This document shows, piece by piece, positions 23,401-32,942 of a stretch of DNA of 40,583 bases (position 1 is the stretch's first letter; each line of letters starts with the position of its first letter). The notes beneath the pieces were generated by a model. That model saw only the letters and a list, made by a program, of their open reading frames with translations. It was not told the DNA's origin and ran no database searches. The stretch is from a virus: positions 1 to 40,583 of IMG/VR virus record IMGVR_UViG_3300035701_000096. One strand, given 5' to 3'. The position numbers and the translations under genes were made by a program.

Positions 23401-26400
23401 TCCGGCGAGGGTCCAGGGTCCCCGCTGGGATGGTTGTGCAACAGGTAATAGCCGTCCGCGTCGTAGGCATCCATCGTGCTGCTCGCCCACTCGAACAACT
23501 CTGACTCCCATAGGTCCTTGGCCGGCACCCCGCTCGTCTCGAACGGGTAGGTCACGCCCGGCAACCTGGACGAATAGGCACTCTCAGCCACAACCCTGCC
23601 GTTCTTCACGAACAGCCACCGGAAGGTCTCGAACCGCGGGTCCCTGTAGATCTGCCCCAGATAAGCCACGTCCCTGGGTGTCGCTATCCGCTTGCCGATC
23701 AGCCTTCCGACGCCTGTATTCTGCAGCTCCTCAGCAATCGCCTTACCCAGAACGTCCGACGCCTGGCCCTTGAAAACAGCGTCCATGAGCGCGCTCTTGG
23801 CTAGGTCCCGGACTTCTGGTGTTGCATCCTTCCGCCAGCTGAACAGCGGCTCGGTTGGCTTTATCTTACCAATGCCCACGCCGGGCACTTCCGCCTCAGA
23901 GGGCTTGAAACTCCAAGCCTGACCGCTTACCTCAGCTCCATCAGTACCCCTCAGGACTACCATCTCGCCCATGGGGTCCCAGCCGACCACGGTTCCGGCA
24001 ACGATTCCACCGTTGACCTGCTGCACTGTTCCCCTCATGCCGATCCTGATGCTGGCTGTCTTGACCGACTGCAGCGCCAGATCCACAGCCTGGCGGTTGG
24101 AGAACGTCAGCACGTCGATCGGTGCCATGAGACCGTCCACCTGCACCCGCGCTCGCACAGGCATGATCCGGTAGGCCAAGCCGGAGGTAGAAAGCCTCTC
24201 CAGCTCGGCGGCAGATCCCGACAAGGCCCAGCTGACGGCCCCAGTTTCTGACGTAATTCGCAGTAGATTTACAGGCCCGCGCGCCTGGCTTATGACTTTC
24301 GTCGCCCGGAAGTCCACATCAGCCGGCTCGAGGATGGCCCTGTAGGCACCTTCCCCTTCCCCGATGGGCCTCGGCTTCACTTCCGACTGCAGACCTGGCA
24401 TTGCTCGCCGCAGGATCGCCTCCCTGTCTGGCGGCAGCCCGTCTGGGATGTAGCGCGTTTCCGCCTTCGCCTGTTCCAGCGCAGCCTCAGCATCCAGCAA
24501 TCCCTTCCGCACTGGCTCAGCGTCGGCCTCCAGCCTCTTGATTACCTTGGTCATATTGGCGGCCAGCTCAGCATCCGCCGCCTCGGCAGACTTCGCCATG
24601 CGGGTCGCCGTGTCGATGTGGTCGTTGATCTCGGTCAACCGGGTCCGCAGATGCTCCACATCCAACTGGCGCACAACAACCCGGTTGGAGGCGTCCAACT
24701 GCTGCGCGAACTCAGTCGCTCGGATACGTCCTGTCAATCGGCTCAGTAGATCGCCCTTGGTTGGGTCGCCTTCGACCTGTGCCTTGAGGGCCGTCAACTC
24801 CTCCAGGCTCATCCCGTCCAGCCTTGTGGTCAGCGCCTCGTCAAAGCCAACCAGCGCTGGAGGCTCACCTTTGACCTTGATGGGCTGCATTGCCTCGATC
24901 GGCGGCCTCATACCAGGCAGCGCGTCCTGCGCGAACACGTCCTCCGGCATGAACGGGTCCTGAGTCACACGCTGCGCGGCACCCGACCACAGGGGCAGGT
25001 CCTCGCCCTGGGTCCACATCGTTCCCTGGCCAGCAATCTCGGTCTTTGTGAGGGTGCCGGAACCCATGGTTGCATCTGCCTCTGCCTGGGCGCGCAGTTG
25101 CTCAACGGCCGGCCTCACCTGCTCAGCAACGTCGCCTGGCAGGGCGCGCAGTGCGTGGGCCTTGACGAATGTCGTCTCGCCGTTCGCCAGCCTGACCTCG
25201 GCCAGGGGCATACGGAATGGCCAGCTTCTCCACTCGGAGAGGAACTGCCCCTCCTGGACATCGCCAGGCGTCAGCTCGACGCCAACCCGAGCATTCTGGT
25301 CAAGCGTTCTGTACCACTCGGCCCACGCCTTGGCTGCCTCCGGCTGAACTTCAACGCCGGGGTAGCGGTAGTCGTCCAGGGTCCACAGATCATCCAGGGG
25401 CCGGGTGTCAACCTCGCCCGCTGCTGTCTGCACCCGGTAGAGAGGCGTCCCATCCGTACCCATTGTCTGGCTAACGATCGTGCCCACCTGCTTGGTTGAC
25501 TGAATGCGCACCAACGCGCCAATGCGCTCCGGTATTCCTGGGTCCTTGAAGGGGATGCCGCGCAGCATGGCGTCGGGTAGCGGGTCCACACCCTGCTGAA
25601 TGACGCCGATGAGCTTCTGGCCCTTCCAGACCGTCAGCCGTCCGTCCAGGTCGATACCCAGCTGAGAGTCCGGGTAAGTGCGGCGCAGATTGGAGTATGT
25701 TGCGCCAGAAACCCATGTCTGGCGATCGCCTGCCGATAGCCTTACCTTGGCCGCGCCATCGTAGGCTGGGTCGAATCCGTACTCGATCTTATCCAGCCAC
25801 TGTTGCACATGAAACTGCCGGCCCTCGACCACCACAGGCTCCAGCTGTCCAATCCCACCAGCGTTGAGATCTGGCATGTAGGGCAGTGTTGTCTGCGCAC
25901 CGGCGATAATTCGCTGATCCATCGACCGACCGAAAGCTAGGCCCTCCAGCTTGATGCGAAGGCGCTCCAGGGCCTGTCTCACAGCCGGGTCCCCGCCCGC
26001 CTTGAGCTGGCTATAGAGGATCTGAACACCCGACTGCGCTGCTTCCACCCACTTGCGATCGTGCGGCTCACCACCTGGCAAGCGCGCCGTCAGCAGATCC
26101 TCGATCTTGCCCACCTGGGCAAGTACTGAGGAATCCGGGACCTCGACCGTCTTGAGAGGGGCAACCCCAGCAGCGGCTTTGAGTCTGGCATCGAACTCTG
26201 CCACCCTGGTTCCAAACGCCTGGTCGGGCGCCCAGCCACCACGGACAGCGGCCATCACCGCCTCGTCCTCCATGCCCAGTGCCAGCAGCAGGCGCGGATC
26301 CAGAGGCAATTCCCCGGACGCTGGCCCCCGGCCCATCGCCGCGTCCAGGATGGTCGCCTTGAGCTTTTCCACCAGGGCGCCCTTGTCTCGGCCAGCGTCC

Positions 26401-29400
26401 TCGATGATCTTGTTGACCGCTTTCATCACATCGTCAAACGGGCGGTGCAATGCCGACATCCAATCCGGGTACATGTTGATGCCGCTCAGACCCTGGAACT
26501 CACCACGCGCCACAGCCTCCAGCCGCGCTCGCATGGCGGCTGCGGCTTCCGCGAATGCCTGCGAGGCCTGGGCGTCGATCCGGTCCCGGCCGAGTTTGGT
26601 GAGATCCTGCCGTGCCGCCTGCCTAGCCGTCACCACATCGCCAGCCTCGATGCCCAGCGCCTTCGAGACTCCATCCGCCCAGCGCGCATCAGCGTCCAAC
26701 CCGATCGCTCGGATTGCCTCATCCTCGGGAACCATCGCCAGAGAGGTGGCAACTGGTGCGCCCTCCCCTCGGTGCCTGTTCACGGCCGCCAGGATGTCAG
26801 CTTCGGACGTGCCCAGGCTGTTGGCCTTTGCGTATGCCTGCACCCGCGCCAGGTCTATCGGTGCCGGGGTTGATGGTTTGCCCGATAGCTGCGCGACCCG
26901 TCTTTCAACTCCCGCCAGTTGGGCCTCGATCGCTGTGCGCGCAGCCGGCGTCAGGTCCACCCCGTTCACGTCCTTGCCTACCTGGAGCGTCGCACGCATA
27001 CGATCGACTGCACCCTTGCCACGCAGCAACTCATCTGCACCCACCCGCGTTGTCAGCGCCTGCACCGCCTCAGTGAATGGCACGTCCGCCTCGGTCGGAT
27101 AAGCTGGCAGCCCCTGGCGGATCCGGTCCGCGTTGACCGCATTCAGTAACCCGCGTCGCCCGCGTGTCCAGCCCGCCTGTCTCAACCCGTCCGTGTCGAG
27201 TTGATCCATCGTCGCCGGCCCGCCTTCGGGCTTCGGAGCGACAGGGCCAACTTCCTGGCCCTTTTGTTCTAAGGCCCCTGCCTGCTCCAGCTGGGTGGAT
27301 ATGACCTTCCGCCCAGCCACGGCTGCCTCATCGGCCGCCTTGGCCTGGGACCAGGCATCCAGGGCTGACTTGAGAACCGCCGTTCGCTGCGGCGTCGGGT
27401 TGTCGAACGCGAACTGGTCAATCAGTGGTGTATTGGCCGGCCGGAACTGATTGATCTCTGGCAGTCGAGCCAGCAGGGAAGTCCGAGTCTCGAGGCCAGC
27501 GGCTGCCATCGCGGCCACAACCTCTGCCCGCGCAGGTGGCACCCTGGCCATGATCTTGTTGGTCTCGAAGTTGAACTTGGTCTCAGACCCCAGCGGTATC
27601 CGGGCACCCTGCGGGACCTCGACCCACTCCGGGCCAAGTTGCAGCTCAGGAGCTGCTGCGCCCACGCCTGGCGCCGCCCTTGCTGCAACTCCGCCCGGTG
27701 CCGGGGACGGAGGCCGGGAAGGAGGTAAACCAGCCCCCGCTGGCCGCGGCCCACCTGCACCTGGTACCTCAGGAGGTCCAGCCAGTGGCAATTGTCCCGG
27801 CCCACCAAGGCCAGGCCAACCCCAAATGGATGTCGGACCCGCCCTCTGGCGCTCGAAGAACTCAGCGATCGAAGGCAGGTATTGCTTGTCGAGGAAGTTT
27901 CGCCAGGCTGCATCCCTGGTTGGTGCGTCCATGTGGACCAACGTCTTGCGGAAGTTGGCCATCATCATGGCCATGTCGTCACGGAAGGATCTCAGCCCAT
28001 CCCGCCACGTCTTGACGCGGGCAGCTGTGGCCGGATCGCCCTCCGACCTGAACAGGCGCACCAGGGCCTCGTCGAACGCTTCCTGCGCTGCCCTGGCCTG
28101 CCCGTTGGCTTTGGCGTACTCCACGTCCATGCGCTCGTTGAGGTCGATCCATGACTGGCCGCGGCGTACCGGGTCCTCGAACTCAGGCGATCGGAAGAAC
28201 TTGCGATACTCCTCGCTCCGGTACTTGAAGAACCCATCCCACGTCTTGCGGACGCCGGCAAAGGAGTCGACCATGCCATCGGGGACGCGCACACCCTTGG
28301 CAGTCAGTCCGTCGGAGATACCCTGCAGCGTGGCTTCCTGGTAGGCCCACATACGCCGGGCCTCGCTGTTGGCCTCCGCGCTCCGCGCTTCGATCAGAGG
28401 ACCAGAGTCTGTGCGCTGCCTGGCCTCCTCGAACGTGCGCTGCCACTTGGCGAAATGGCTGTTCCACCACTCCTCAGCGTCGGTCATCGAGCCGAAGAAC
28501 AGATCCGCCACCGCCCCGTACCCCTCAGCTTTCACTCGTTCAGCTGCATACTCCGCAACCTGGCGCCACTCCTCGGTCTGCTGTTTCTCCAGTTGGCCCA
28601 TCACGTTGCGCCGCAGGTCGGCAAAGACCCCAGCCACCTTGTCAGGCGTGTTGGCCTTGGGCAGCCTAGCGTTGAGGAAGTCGGCCACATTCATGGTGCC
28701 CAGTAGATCCCGCAACTCGGTCTCCGCAATGCCCAGCCGGCTGGCAACCTCGGGGACGGCACTCTCGGCCGTCTTGACCACGGCCTGCCCTAGAATGTTG
28801 CCCAGGATCTCCTTGCCATTCAGCCCAGACTCGATGGCGCCGTAGATCAGGGGCGGCAGGTTCGGGTTGATCCCGCCCAGTGCGCTCTCCAGGTCCGGGG
28901 GCATAGCGGAGTACCCCGTCCCCTTGTGCCACAACCTGGCCCACATCTGCTTGAAGCCGCTGGTAAATGCCCGAGCACCGTTCCACTGCTCCATCGACCG
29001 GGCCATTCCCAGGAAAATGCCTACCTTGTCGCTCAGTCCGGCGACTTTGTTGTTGAGCTTGGACCAGACATCATCCACCTGGGTGGCAGCTCTTAGCGTC
29101 CTCTCACCTGCCACAGTGATGTCGCCTGGCATATCGGCCGGACCGATGCCAGCCCTGAGCCGGTAGGGGTCCACGCCCACACGCCTCCAGTAGGCGTCGA
29201 TCTGCTCTGGCATCCACAGGCCCCACACGCCCCGGGCAGCCATCGAGACCTCGTTGTTGACCCAGTTGTTGAAGAAATACACGGGGTTGAGGCCCAGCAA
29301 GACCAGGGACTGGATGCCCTTCATGGTCTGAGCCATGCGCAGTACGGTCGGCTCAGCCTTTATGCCGAAGTGGTCGACCGACCAGTGCGCGTAATGGTCC

Positions 29401-31940
29401 ACCAGACCAGAGATTGCGTCCGAAATCCACAGGTCCGGGCGCCAGGGGACTGACTCCTTGACGTAGATCCGCTCCGCGTCGGCCAGCGCTTGGCCGCTGA
29501 ACTCGCCCCGCCTGGCTGCCTCGATCAGTGTGTCACCCTCGGCCGTTCGGGTAGTCTTGGCTGCATCCAGGACGCGCTGCACCAGCACTTCCATGTCGTC
29601 AGCCGATCGTAGCGCCTTGATTACCTCCTCGGGCGTGGTGCCCAACGCCACGGCCATGTTGCTCAGCATCGTCCGCTGGGGCAGTGTCGCCTCCCATAGC
29701 TCGACCTTGGCGGCCATCATGTCCTTGGCGCCCCGGCCGGCCAGTGCAACGAAGTAACCCTCTGGCCCTGCCAGGAACGTGGAGCTGAGCTGGGCGGCTG
29801 TCTCAACCGGCGTGTCGACCCAGGAGTTGAATGCCTTGCCAGCCTCGACTGGATCGGTGAACCGGCCCATCAGCGTCTGGATGTTGTCGCTGGCAAAGCG
29901 CATGACCTCGGAGGCCTTGGCCTGCGGCGTTTCGCTGAACAGGTAACGCAACCCCGGGATTCTTGCGAACCACGGTTCTCCGATTCCTTTTGGTAGATTC
30001 TCCTGCGTCACAGGCTGCGTCCTGGTGGTCCGCTCCCCGAACCTTGCCAGCCACTCCTGGGCAGCATAATCGTTGGCTCCATTAGGCAAGAGAGGAGTAG
30101 GCTTCTTTCCCTGCTCAATCAGTCGGGCATTGTCAACCCCCATGGCAAGGATCAGATCTTCCTCGTTCGCCCTGGCCGTCAAGGCATGAGCCTTCTGGCC
30201 TACCTCGACTTCCTGTGCCCTGCGCCGTGCGAGATACTCTGGATCACCAGCGTTATACTTTTCTATGTCCAGCCAGTCGAGCTTCAGCGCACCTAGAGAA
30301 CGCCCGAGAGGGGTTTCAATCGGCTGCCCTCCACTAGCTGCGGTTGTCGCCCGACCAGCAATTTCTATCGCTCTCTCGCCTGCGGACAGGGGAACCTCCC
30401 CGCCAGCTGACTCCGTAAGCGGGATCAGCATTCCACTAACTTCTTTTGGCAATCCCTCGGATGTCAGGCCAGCAAACCAGCGCTCAGTCGCACTCATGCT
30501 GCTCAGCTCGGGTGCCGTCCCTGCCATGCCCGTCCGCACAAATGCGCGGTACGCCTGTATCGCCTCGCCCGGTCCCCTGGTCGCCTTGAACGCATCCGCC
30601 AGTGCGTAGTTGCCGGAAGCCAGAGACAGATCCTCGCCCACCCGGTTCGTCGCTTGTGGCAGCACATTGAGGGGATCGAATACCACCTGGCCCAGCAGGT
30701 TGCGCGCCTGGCCGTCCAGTCCCATGCGCGATTGGATGTCCCGATAGACGGTCTCTGGGTCCTCTCGGCGTTGGATGCGGTTTGCCGCTTCCACCAGCGC
30801 TGCCATACCAGCCGCACCCTCGATCTCCTGCCGGCCCGGCGCTGCCTTGCCCGGCTCCAGGTAGGTCGTGGTCTTGGGTGCGCCCACCAGTCCGAACGGG
30901 CCTTCGCCCACGTCATAGGTGAGCTTGGCTGCTCGCCACATTGCCGGCAGGTCAGCCTGTGCTGCCTCCTGCGGGTGGCCCACGCCGTAGGCCGCAATGC
31001 TCGCTGTACCCCATGCCTGCTCGACACCCTCAGCCAGCGCGTTGAGTTTCAGCAGGGCAGCATCCAGGGCATCCGGCTTAGCCACGCCCAGGGTAGCGCC
31101 AACCACAGCGCCCAGGATACCAGCTGGCAGCCCGATCTCCGGGCCGAACATCATGCCAAAACCGCCCGCCAGTGTCCCGCCCATCAGCGCGCCACCAGCC
31201 AGCCCGCCCACAGGGCCAGGTATCGCCTGGCGTATCGCCTGCCCAGCTCCAGTCGCCAGGCCGAAGCCAGCGCCAGCAAGCGCACCGGCCGGCCCACCGT
31301 ATGCCAGGCCAATGGCGCCGCCCATCGCGGTAGGCATCGCAACACTGGACGCCGGGCTGGCCTCAAAGCGGATAACCCACTTCTTCCACGGCTCCAGCGC
31401 ATTCCAGTCGGTCTCGGTGAATCCGTACAGGTTCTTGGCAACGCCAGGCGCATAGCCGCCCACCTGCTGTTCGGAGGGGTTCAAGAACTCAGACGGGGGC
31501 GACCCCATCTGCTGCAGGAAGTCGCGTCCAGGATCTGCTGCGTTGAGGAACTTCCACTCGCTCCAGGGCTGCCCGCCGTTGCGATATTGCAGGTACTTGT
31601 ACGCTGCCGTCAGCTGGTCGACGTTCAACCACTCAGGCGCCTTCTCCCCCTTGGGTAGCGCTTGCAGTGCCAGGTATGTCTTTGCGACACGGCGAGGATC
31701 TTCCCAGTAACCCGGCACATAGCCCAACGACTTCATGGCTGCTTCGCTGGGCGCCTTGAGTTGTGCCGCCATCCAGTCCTGGCCCTTCCCATAGCGCTGG
31801 GCTATGGCCAGGACATCGGTCATGTACCGGCGATAATACTCGTTCGGCTCCGGCTCGATCCTCGGAGGCTCCGGCGCATAGGTAGGCTTCTCGCCCCAGA
31901 ACGCCAGCAGGCGAGGATCAGGCGGGGGTTTGCTTGTCAC
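20421..31940 (-). CDS. 3839-residue giant polyvalent-type protein with RadC-like JAB domain
   Basis: One uninterrupted frame of 3840 codons, about 28 per cent of the window. The GTG start at 31940 overlaps the preceding stop as GTGA. Visible parts: a Gly/Ala-rich membrane-active-like segment (about residues 195-290, AMGGAIGLAYGGPAGALAGA and GGFGMMFGPEIGLPAGILGA); helical virion-like regions (300-1350); a Pro-rich linker (about 1370-1430); SH3-like strands near 2100-2250 and 2600; a coiled coil near 2440-2500; a JAB/MPN domain at about 2755-2880 with LLHNHPSGDPGPSPED, the JAMM zinc and catalytic motif; a second, related but motif-less copy at about 2920-3090 (RIVGPADVIKLAKGLMAERP); and a C-terminal structural region. 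Such multi-domain phage proteins are called polyvalent and are thought to be packaged and ejected into the host. The JAB domain would be a peptidase or a processing enzyme. No polymerase, helicase or transglycosylase motif is evident. Confidence 0.85.
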   Translation of the reverse strand: MTSKPPPDPRLLAFWGEKPTYAPEPPRIEPEPNEYYRRYMTDVLAIAQRYGKGQDWMAAQLKAPSEAAMKSLGYVPGYWEDPRRVAKTYLALQALPKGEKAPEWLNVDQLTAAYKYLQYRNGGQPWSEWKFLNAADPGRDFLQQMGSPPSEFLNPSEQQVGGYAPGVAKNLYGFTETDWNALEPWKKWVIRFEASPASSVAMPTAMGGAIGLAYGGPAGALAGAGFGLATGAGQAIRQAIPGPVGGLAGGALMGGTLAGGFGMMFGPEIGLPAGILGAVVGATLGVAKPDALDAALLKLNALAEGVEQAWGTASIAAYGVGHPQEAAQADLPAMWRAAKLTYDVGEGPFGLVGAPKTTTYLEPGKAAPGRQEIEGAAGMAALVEAANRIQRREDPETVYRDIQSRMGLDGQARNLLGQVVFDPLNVLPQATNRVGEDLSLASGNYALADAFKATRGPGEAIQAYRAFVRTGMAGTAPELSSMSATERWFAGLTSEGLPKEVSGMLIPLTESAGGEVPLSAGERAIEIAGRATTAASGGQPIETPLGRSLGALKLDWLDIEKYNAGDPEYLARRRAQEVEVGQKAHALTARANEEDLILAMGVDNARLIEQGKKPTPLLPNGANDYAAQEWLARFGERTTRTQPVTQENLPKGIGEPWFARIPGLRYLFSETPQAKASEVMRFASDNIQTLMGRFTDPVEAGKAFNSWVDTPVETAAQLSSTFLAGPEGYFVALAGRGAKDMMAAKVELWEATLPQRTMLSNMAVALGTTPEEVIKALRSADDMEVLVQRVLDAAKTTRTAEGDTLIEAARRGEFSGQALADAERIYVKESVPWRPDLWISDAISGLVDHYAHWSVDHFGIKAEPTVLRMAQTMKGIQSLVLLGLNPVYFFNNWVNNEVSMAARGVWGLWMPEQIDAYWRRVGVDPYRLRAGIGPADMPGDITVAGERTLRAATQVDDVWSKLNNKVAGLSDKVGIFLGMARSMEQWNGARAFTSGFKQMWARLWHKGTGYSAMPPDLESALGGINPNLPPLIYGAIESGLNGKEILGNILGQAVVKTAESAVPEVASRLGIAETELRDLLGTMNVADFLNARLPKANTPDKVAGVFADLRRNVMGQLEKQQTEEWRQVAEYAAERVKAEGYGAVADLFFGSMTDAEEWWNSHFAKWQRTFEEARQRTDSGPLIEARSAEANSEARRMWAYQEATLQGISDGLTAKGVRVPDGMVDSFAGVRKTWDGFFKYRSEEYRKFFRSPEFEDPVRRGQSWIDLNERMDVEYAKANGQARAAQEAFDEALVRLFRSEGDPATAARVKTWRDGLRSFRDDMAMMMANFRKTLVHMDAPTRDAAWRNFLDKQYLPSIAEFFERQRAGPTSIWGWPGLGGPGQLPLAGPPEVPGAGGPRPAGAGLPPSRPPSPAPGGVAARAAPGVGAAAPELQLGPEWVEVPQGARIPLGSETKFNFETNKIMARVPPARAEVVAAMAAAGLETRTSLLARLPEINQFRPANTPLIDQFAFDNPTPQRTAVLKSALDAWSQAKAADEAAVAGRKVISTQLEQAGALEQKGQEVGPVAPKPEGGPATMDQLDTDGLRQAGWTRGRRGLLNAVNADRIRQGLPAYPTEADVPFTEAVQALTTRVGADELLRGKGAVDRMRATLQVGKDVNGVDLTPAARTAIEAQLAGVERRVAQLSGKPSTPAPIDLARVQAYAKANSLGTSEADILAAVNRHRGEGAPVATSLAMVPEDEAIRAIGLDADARWADGVSKALGIEAGDVVTARQAARQDLTKLGRDRIDAQASQAFAEAAAAMRARLEAVARGEFQGLSGINMYPDWMSALHRPFDDVMKAVNKIIEDAGRDKGALVEKLKATILDAAMGRGPASGELPLDPRLLLALGMEDEAVMAAVRGGWAPDQAFGTRVAEFDARLKAAAGVAPLKTVEVPDSSVLAQVGKIEDLLTARLPGGEPHDRKWVEAAQSGVQILYSQLKAGGDPAVRQALERLRIKLEGLAFGRSMDQRIIAGAQTTLPYMPDLNAGGIGQLEPVVVEGRQFHVQQWLDKIEYGFDPAYDGAAKVRLSAGDRQTWVSGATYSNLRRTYPDSQLGIDLDGRLTVWKGQKLIGVIQQGVDPLPDAMLRGIPFKDPGIPERIGALVRIQSTKQVGTIVSQTMGTDGTPLYRVQTAAGEVDTRPLDDLWTLDDYRYPGVEVQPEAAKAWAEWYRTLDQNARVGVELTPGDVQEGQFLSEWRSWPFRMPLAEVRLANGETTFVKAHALRALPGDVAEQVRPAVEQLRAQAEADATMGSGTLTKTEIAGQGTMWTQGEDLPLWSGAAQRVTQDPFMPEDVFAQDALPGMRPPIEAMQPIKVKGEPPALVGFDEALTTRLDGMSLEELTALKAQVEGDPTKGDLLSRLTGRIRATEFAQQLDASNRVVVRQLDVEHLRTRLTEINDHIDTATRMAKSAEAADAELAANMTKVIKRLEADAEPVRKGLLDAEAALEQAKAETRYIPDGLPPDREAILRRAMPGLQSEVKPRPIGEGEGAYRAILEPADVDFRATKVISQARGPVNLLRITSETGAVSWALSGSAAELERLSTSGLAYRIMPVRARVQVDGLMAPIDVLTFSNRQAVDLALQSVKTASIRIGMRGTVQQVNGGIVAGTVVGWDPMGEMVVLRGTDGAEVSGQAWSFKPSEAEVPGVGIGKIKPTEPLFSWRKDATPEVRDLAKSALMDAVFKGQASDVLGKAIAEELQNTGVGRLIGKRIATPRDVAYLGQIYRDPRFETFRWLFVKNGRVVAESAYSSRLPGVTYPFETSGVPAKDLWESELFEWASSTMDAYDADGYYLLHNHPSGDPGPSPEDIATTGWIAKSLPGFKGHLVVDSGKYAVIRPETVSPGAFADVSVAGGSARGYTKSVAIEMEVMPESMAVGWVDELLQPSKPHAILGERIVGPADVIKLAKGLMAERPESKAMLIFASARLNVRGIVDIPMPEGIGPWRQTGGVEPRANLLLRAFIRYNGRKMGSSNAFLVVPDMAAMPDATIEALRDFVLSGSFKDVVDLAGKSVQSMVQTNTSGFWNAPKGPEYSFGWPERSRHLYEDSLAVRPVEPKDFGGFKVDREAGRYGQMEAYLPEGVKSDWFNTAKGPARVLGLAMDNPNEWLFEFGDGVVRRIPVTGEATDSLKASGIAPFGSTPQPMLMGKAAEEFWNSRIDPTLTALQEVLSRPERVGGAAGVGDLPPASRQALEGWLNGVQGEMGTTKMAAIRWGENRRDAALLNYSRRYGFDNVGGALLPYMFWYSRTPLQWAFSMLDKPAIFANYARIRQLQGSMPIQGFPTRLRDKVQIPMPFLPEWMGDGIWVDPMRQLFPPEQFFQVQDQMIQDQTTIERSAMFILTSWVQDGKATREDAAAAVQTKTGDLWQRAVGQAKLDLQNEVGDPFDYMSMLVSPALPVTWAYDFLTGQKGDISPLPLTRLIQAATAFWKPGGVNIEAPVRKMLGMPEGDKWFVYRVDREITNMAGDGEITVDDAENAMTAHAGPVYEEAKARAVKLMAVGTYTAWIGLPGDTLPTGEAKQRALANEYKLAGAAYDSGQTDAIGKFFDAHPEYTARLGLMDKPADRLRRFLVDKVWAGYNALDRANREVARDALGDNFQLAFLNKETRAYDAIDTETLAVWAKMLGKTIPSMQEVGQAGEVPSLAQQGELLPESISKAITDYRNARDAKYPNWYAIQAGYYEKETAAEKRAYRLQFPELEAYWAWSRQYKVDHPDVAPYISAAKFSQQDYMSIGQAVLAELTPSMQRRIYSAVTSNSPLPAGTSAYLQQILDAKQVAGGNVEAFMQSYVSPLFEQALTGGY

Positions 31941-32941
31941 CGGCGCACCACCCAGCGGGTCAACGCTCCGGTCCACTTGGGCGTGTAGCTGCCGCCGCCA
32001 CCGCCACCGTAATCCCACCAGCCCTTCGGCTTGGGTTTCTCAGGCGGAGGAAGGCCAGCGTAGGCCGGCACAGTAGGCGCGAAGCCCGGCGCACCGTGCA
32101 ACAGATCTGGGTTCCCAAACCACTGCTCGGGCGTCAGCCAGCTGGCCAGGTAGGACGGGATTGCGCCCTGTCCGATCGGTGCCTGGTTCGCACTTGCACC
32201 TAGCGACCACTGAAGCTTCTGCCCGAGGTCCAGCAGCCACTGCGGCATATCGGGCCTTGCCGTTGGCACCGGAATATCTGCCGGTCGCTCACCTACTGCG
32301 TCCGGGCTGCCCGGCTCGACTGGGTGGCCCTGGGCGTCGACCTGAATGATCCCGTTGGCGTCGGTCATGGCCACGGCGTCCGGGCTGCCAACTGGCACAA
32401 CCTGCCCTATGATGTTGACGGGCACTGCTCCGACGCCAGGATGGATACCCAGCGCCCCGCCCAGCAGGCCGCTCACAATATCAAGCGGTGTCTTAGTCTT
32501 GGCCTCCTTGGCCCGCACCGCATTCCAGTAGTCCGCTCGGTTTTGCTCCTGCTCGGCCCGCGTTGGCCCCAGTTGTCCGGTGTACGGGTTGAACGGTTGC
32601 CCGCCCTGGTTGGGTGTGGCACCCACCAGCGGGTATGTCGTCCCTGGCTGCAACGGCTGGCCGCCCCAGTTCATGTTCCCCAGCCCCTGCAGCAGCAACG
32701 GACCCAGTAGCGGGATCTCACCCAGCCCCTGCATCCAGGCTGGCATCCCCTGGTTCTGGGACCCAAGCCCGGTCAGGTTACGCCCGCCCGTTGTGACTGG
32801 CCCCCGTTGGGTAGGCGCCACGTTTCTCCCACCCTGTAGCCACCAGGGCAGCGGAGCTGGTACAACTGGCTTGGTTTCCGGGTGTGGCGTCCACGGTAGA
32901 TACGGCTGTCCACCCCCACCACCCTCAGCAATCATAGGCAT
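31937..32941 (-). CDS. Gly/Pro-rich virion-associated protein
   Basis: This 334-residue protein sits between the portal-side gene and the giant gene. It is rich in Pro, Gly and Gln (MPMIAEGGGGGQPYLPWTP, and GGQPLQPGTTYPLVG-like stretches) with one hydrophobic glycine-rich segment (about 155-195, LGGALGIHPGVGAVPVNIIG). A basic, Gly-rich end overlaps the giant gene start. It looks largely disordered and could be a minor head protein or partner of the giant protein. Family not recognised. Confidence 0.68.
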   Translation of the reverse strand: MPMIAEGGGGGQPYLPWTPHPETKPVVPAPLPWWLQGGRNVAPTQRGPVTTGGRNLTGLGSQNQGMPAWMQGLGEIPLLGPLLLQGLGNMNWGGQPLQPGTTYPLVGATPNQGGQPFNPYTGQLGPTRAEQEQNRADYWNAVRAKEAKTKTPLDIVSGLLGGALGIHPGVGAVPVNIIGQVVPVGSPDAVAMTDANGIIQVDAQGHPVEPGSPDAVGERPADIPVPTARPDMPQWLLDLGQKLQWSLGASANQAPIGQGAIPSYLASWLTPEQWFGNPDLLHGAPGFAPTVPAYAGLPPPEKPKPKGWWDYGGGGGGSYTPKWTGALTRWVVRR

Positions 32942-32942
32942 G

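Noticed and set aside
24725-24760. TTGACA boxes inside genes (for example near 24734, 30130, 17547 and 12077)
   Set aside because: No TATAAT-like hexamer at 16-19 bases downstream; these are chance matches in coding sequence.
30654-31658. Plus-strand open frame opposite the start of the giant gene
   Set aside because: Antisense shadow; composition is Arg/Gln/His-rich with no domains, and the minus-strand frame is clearly coding.
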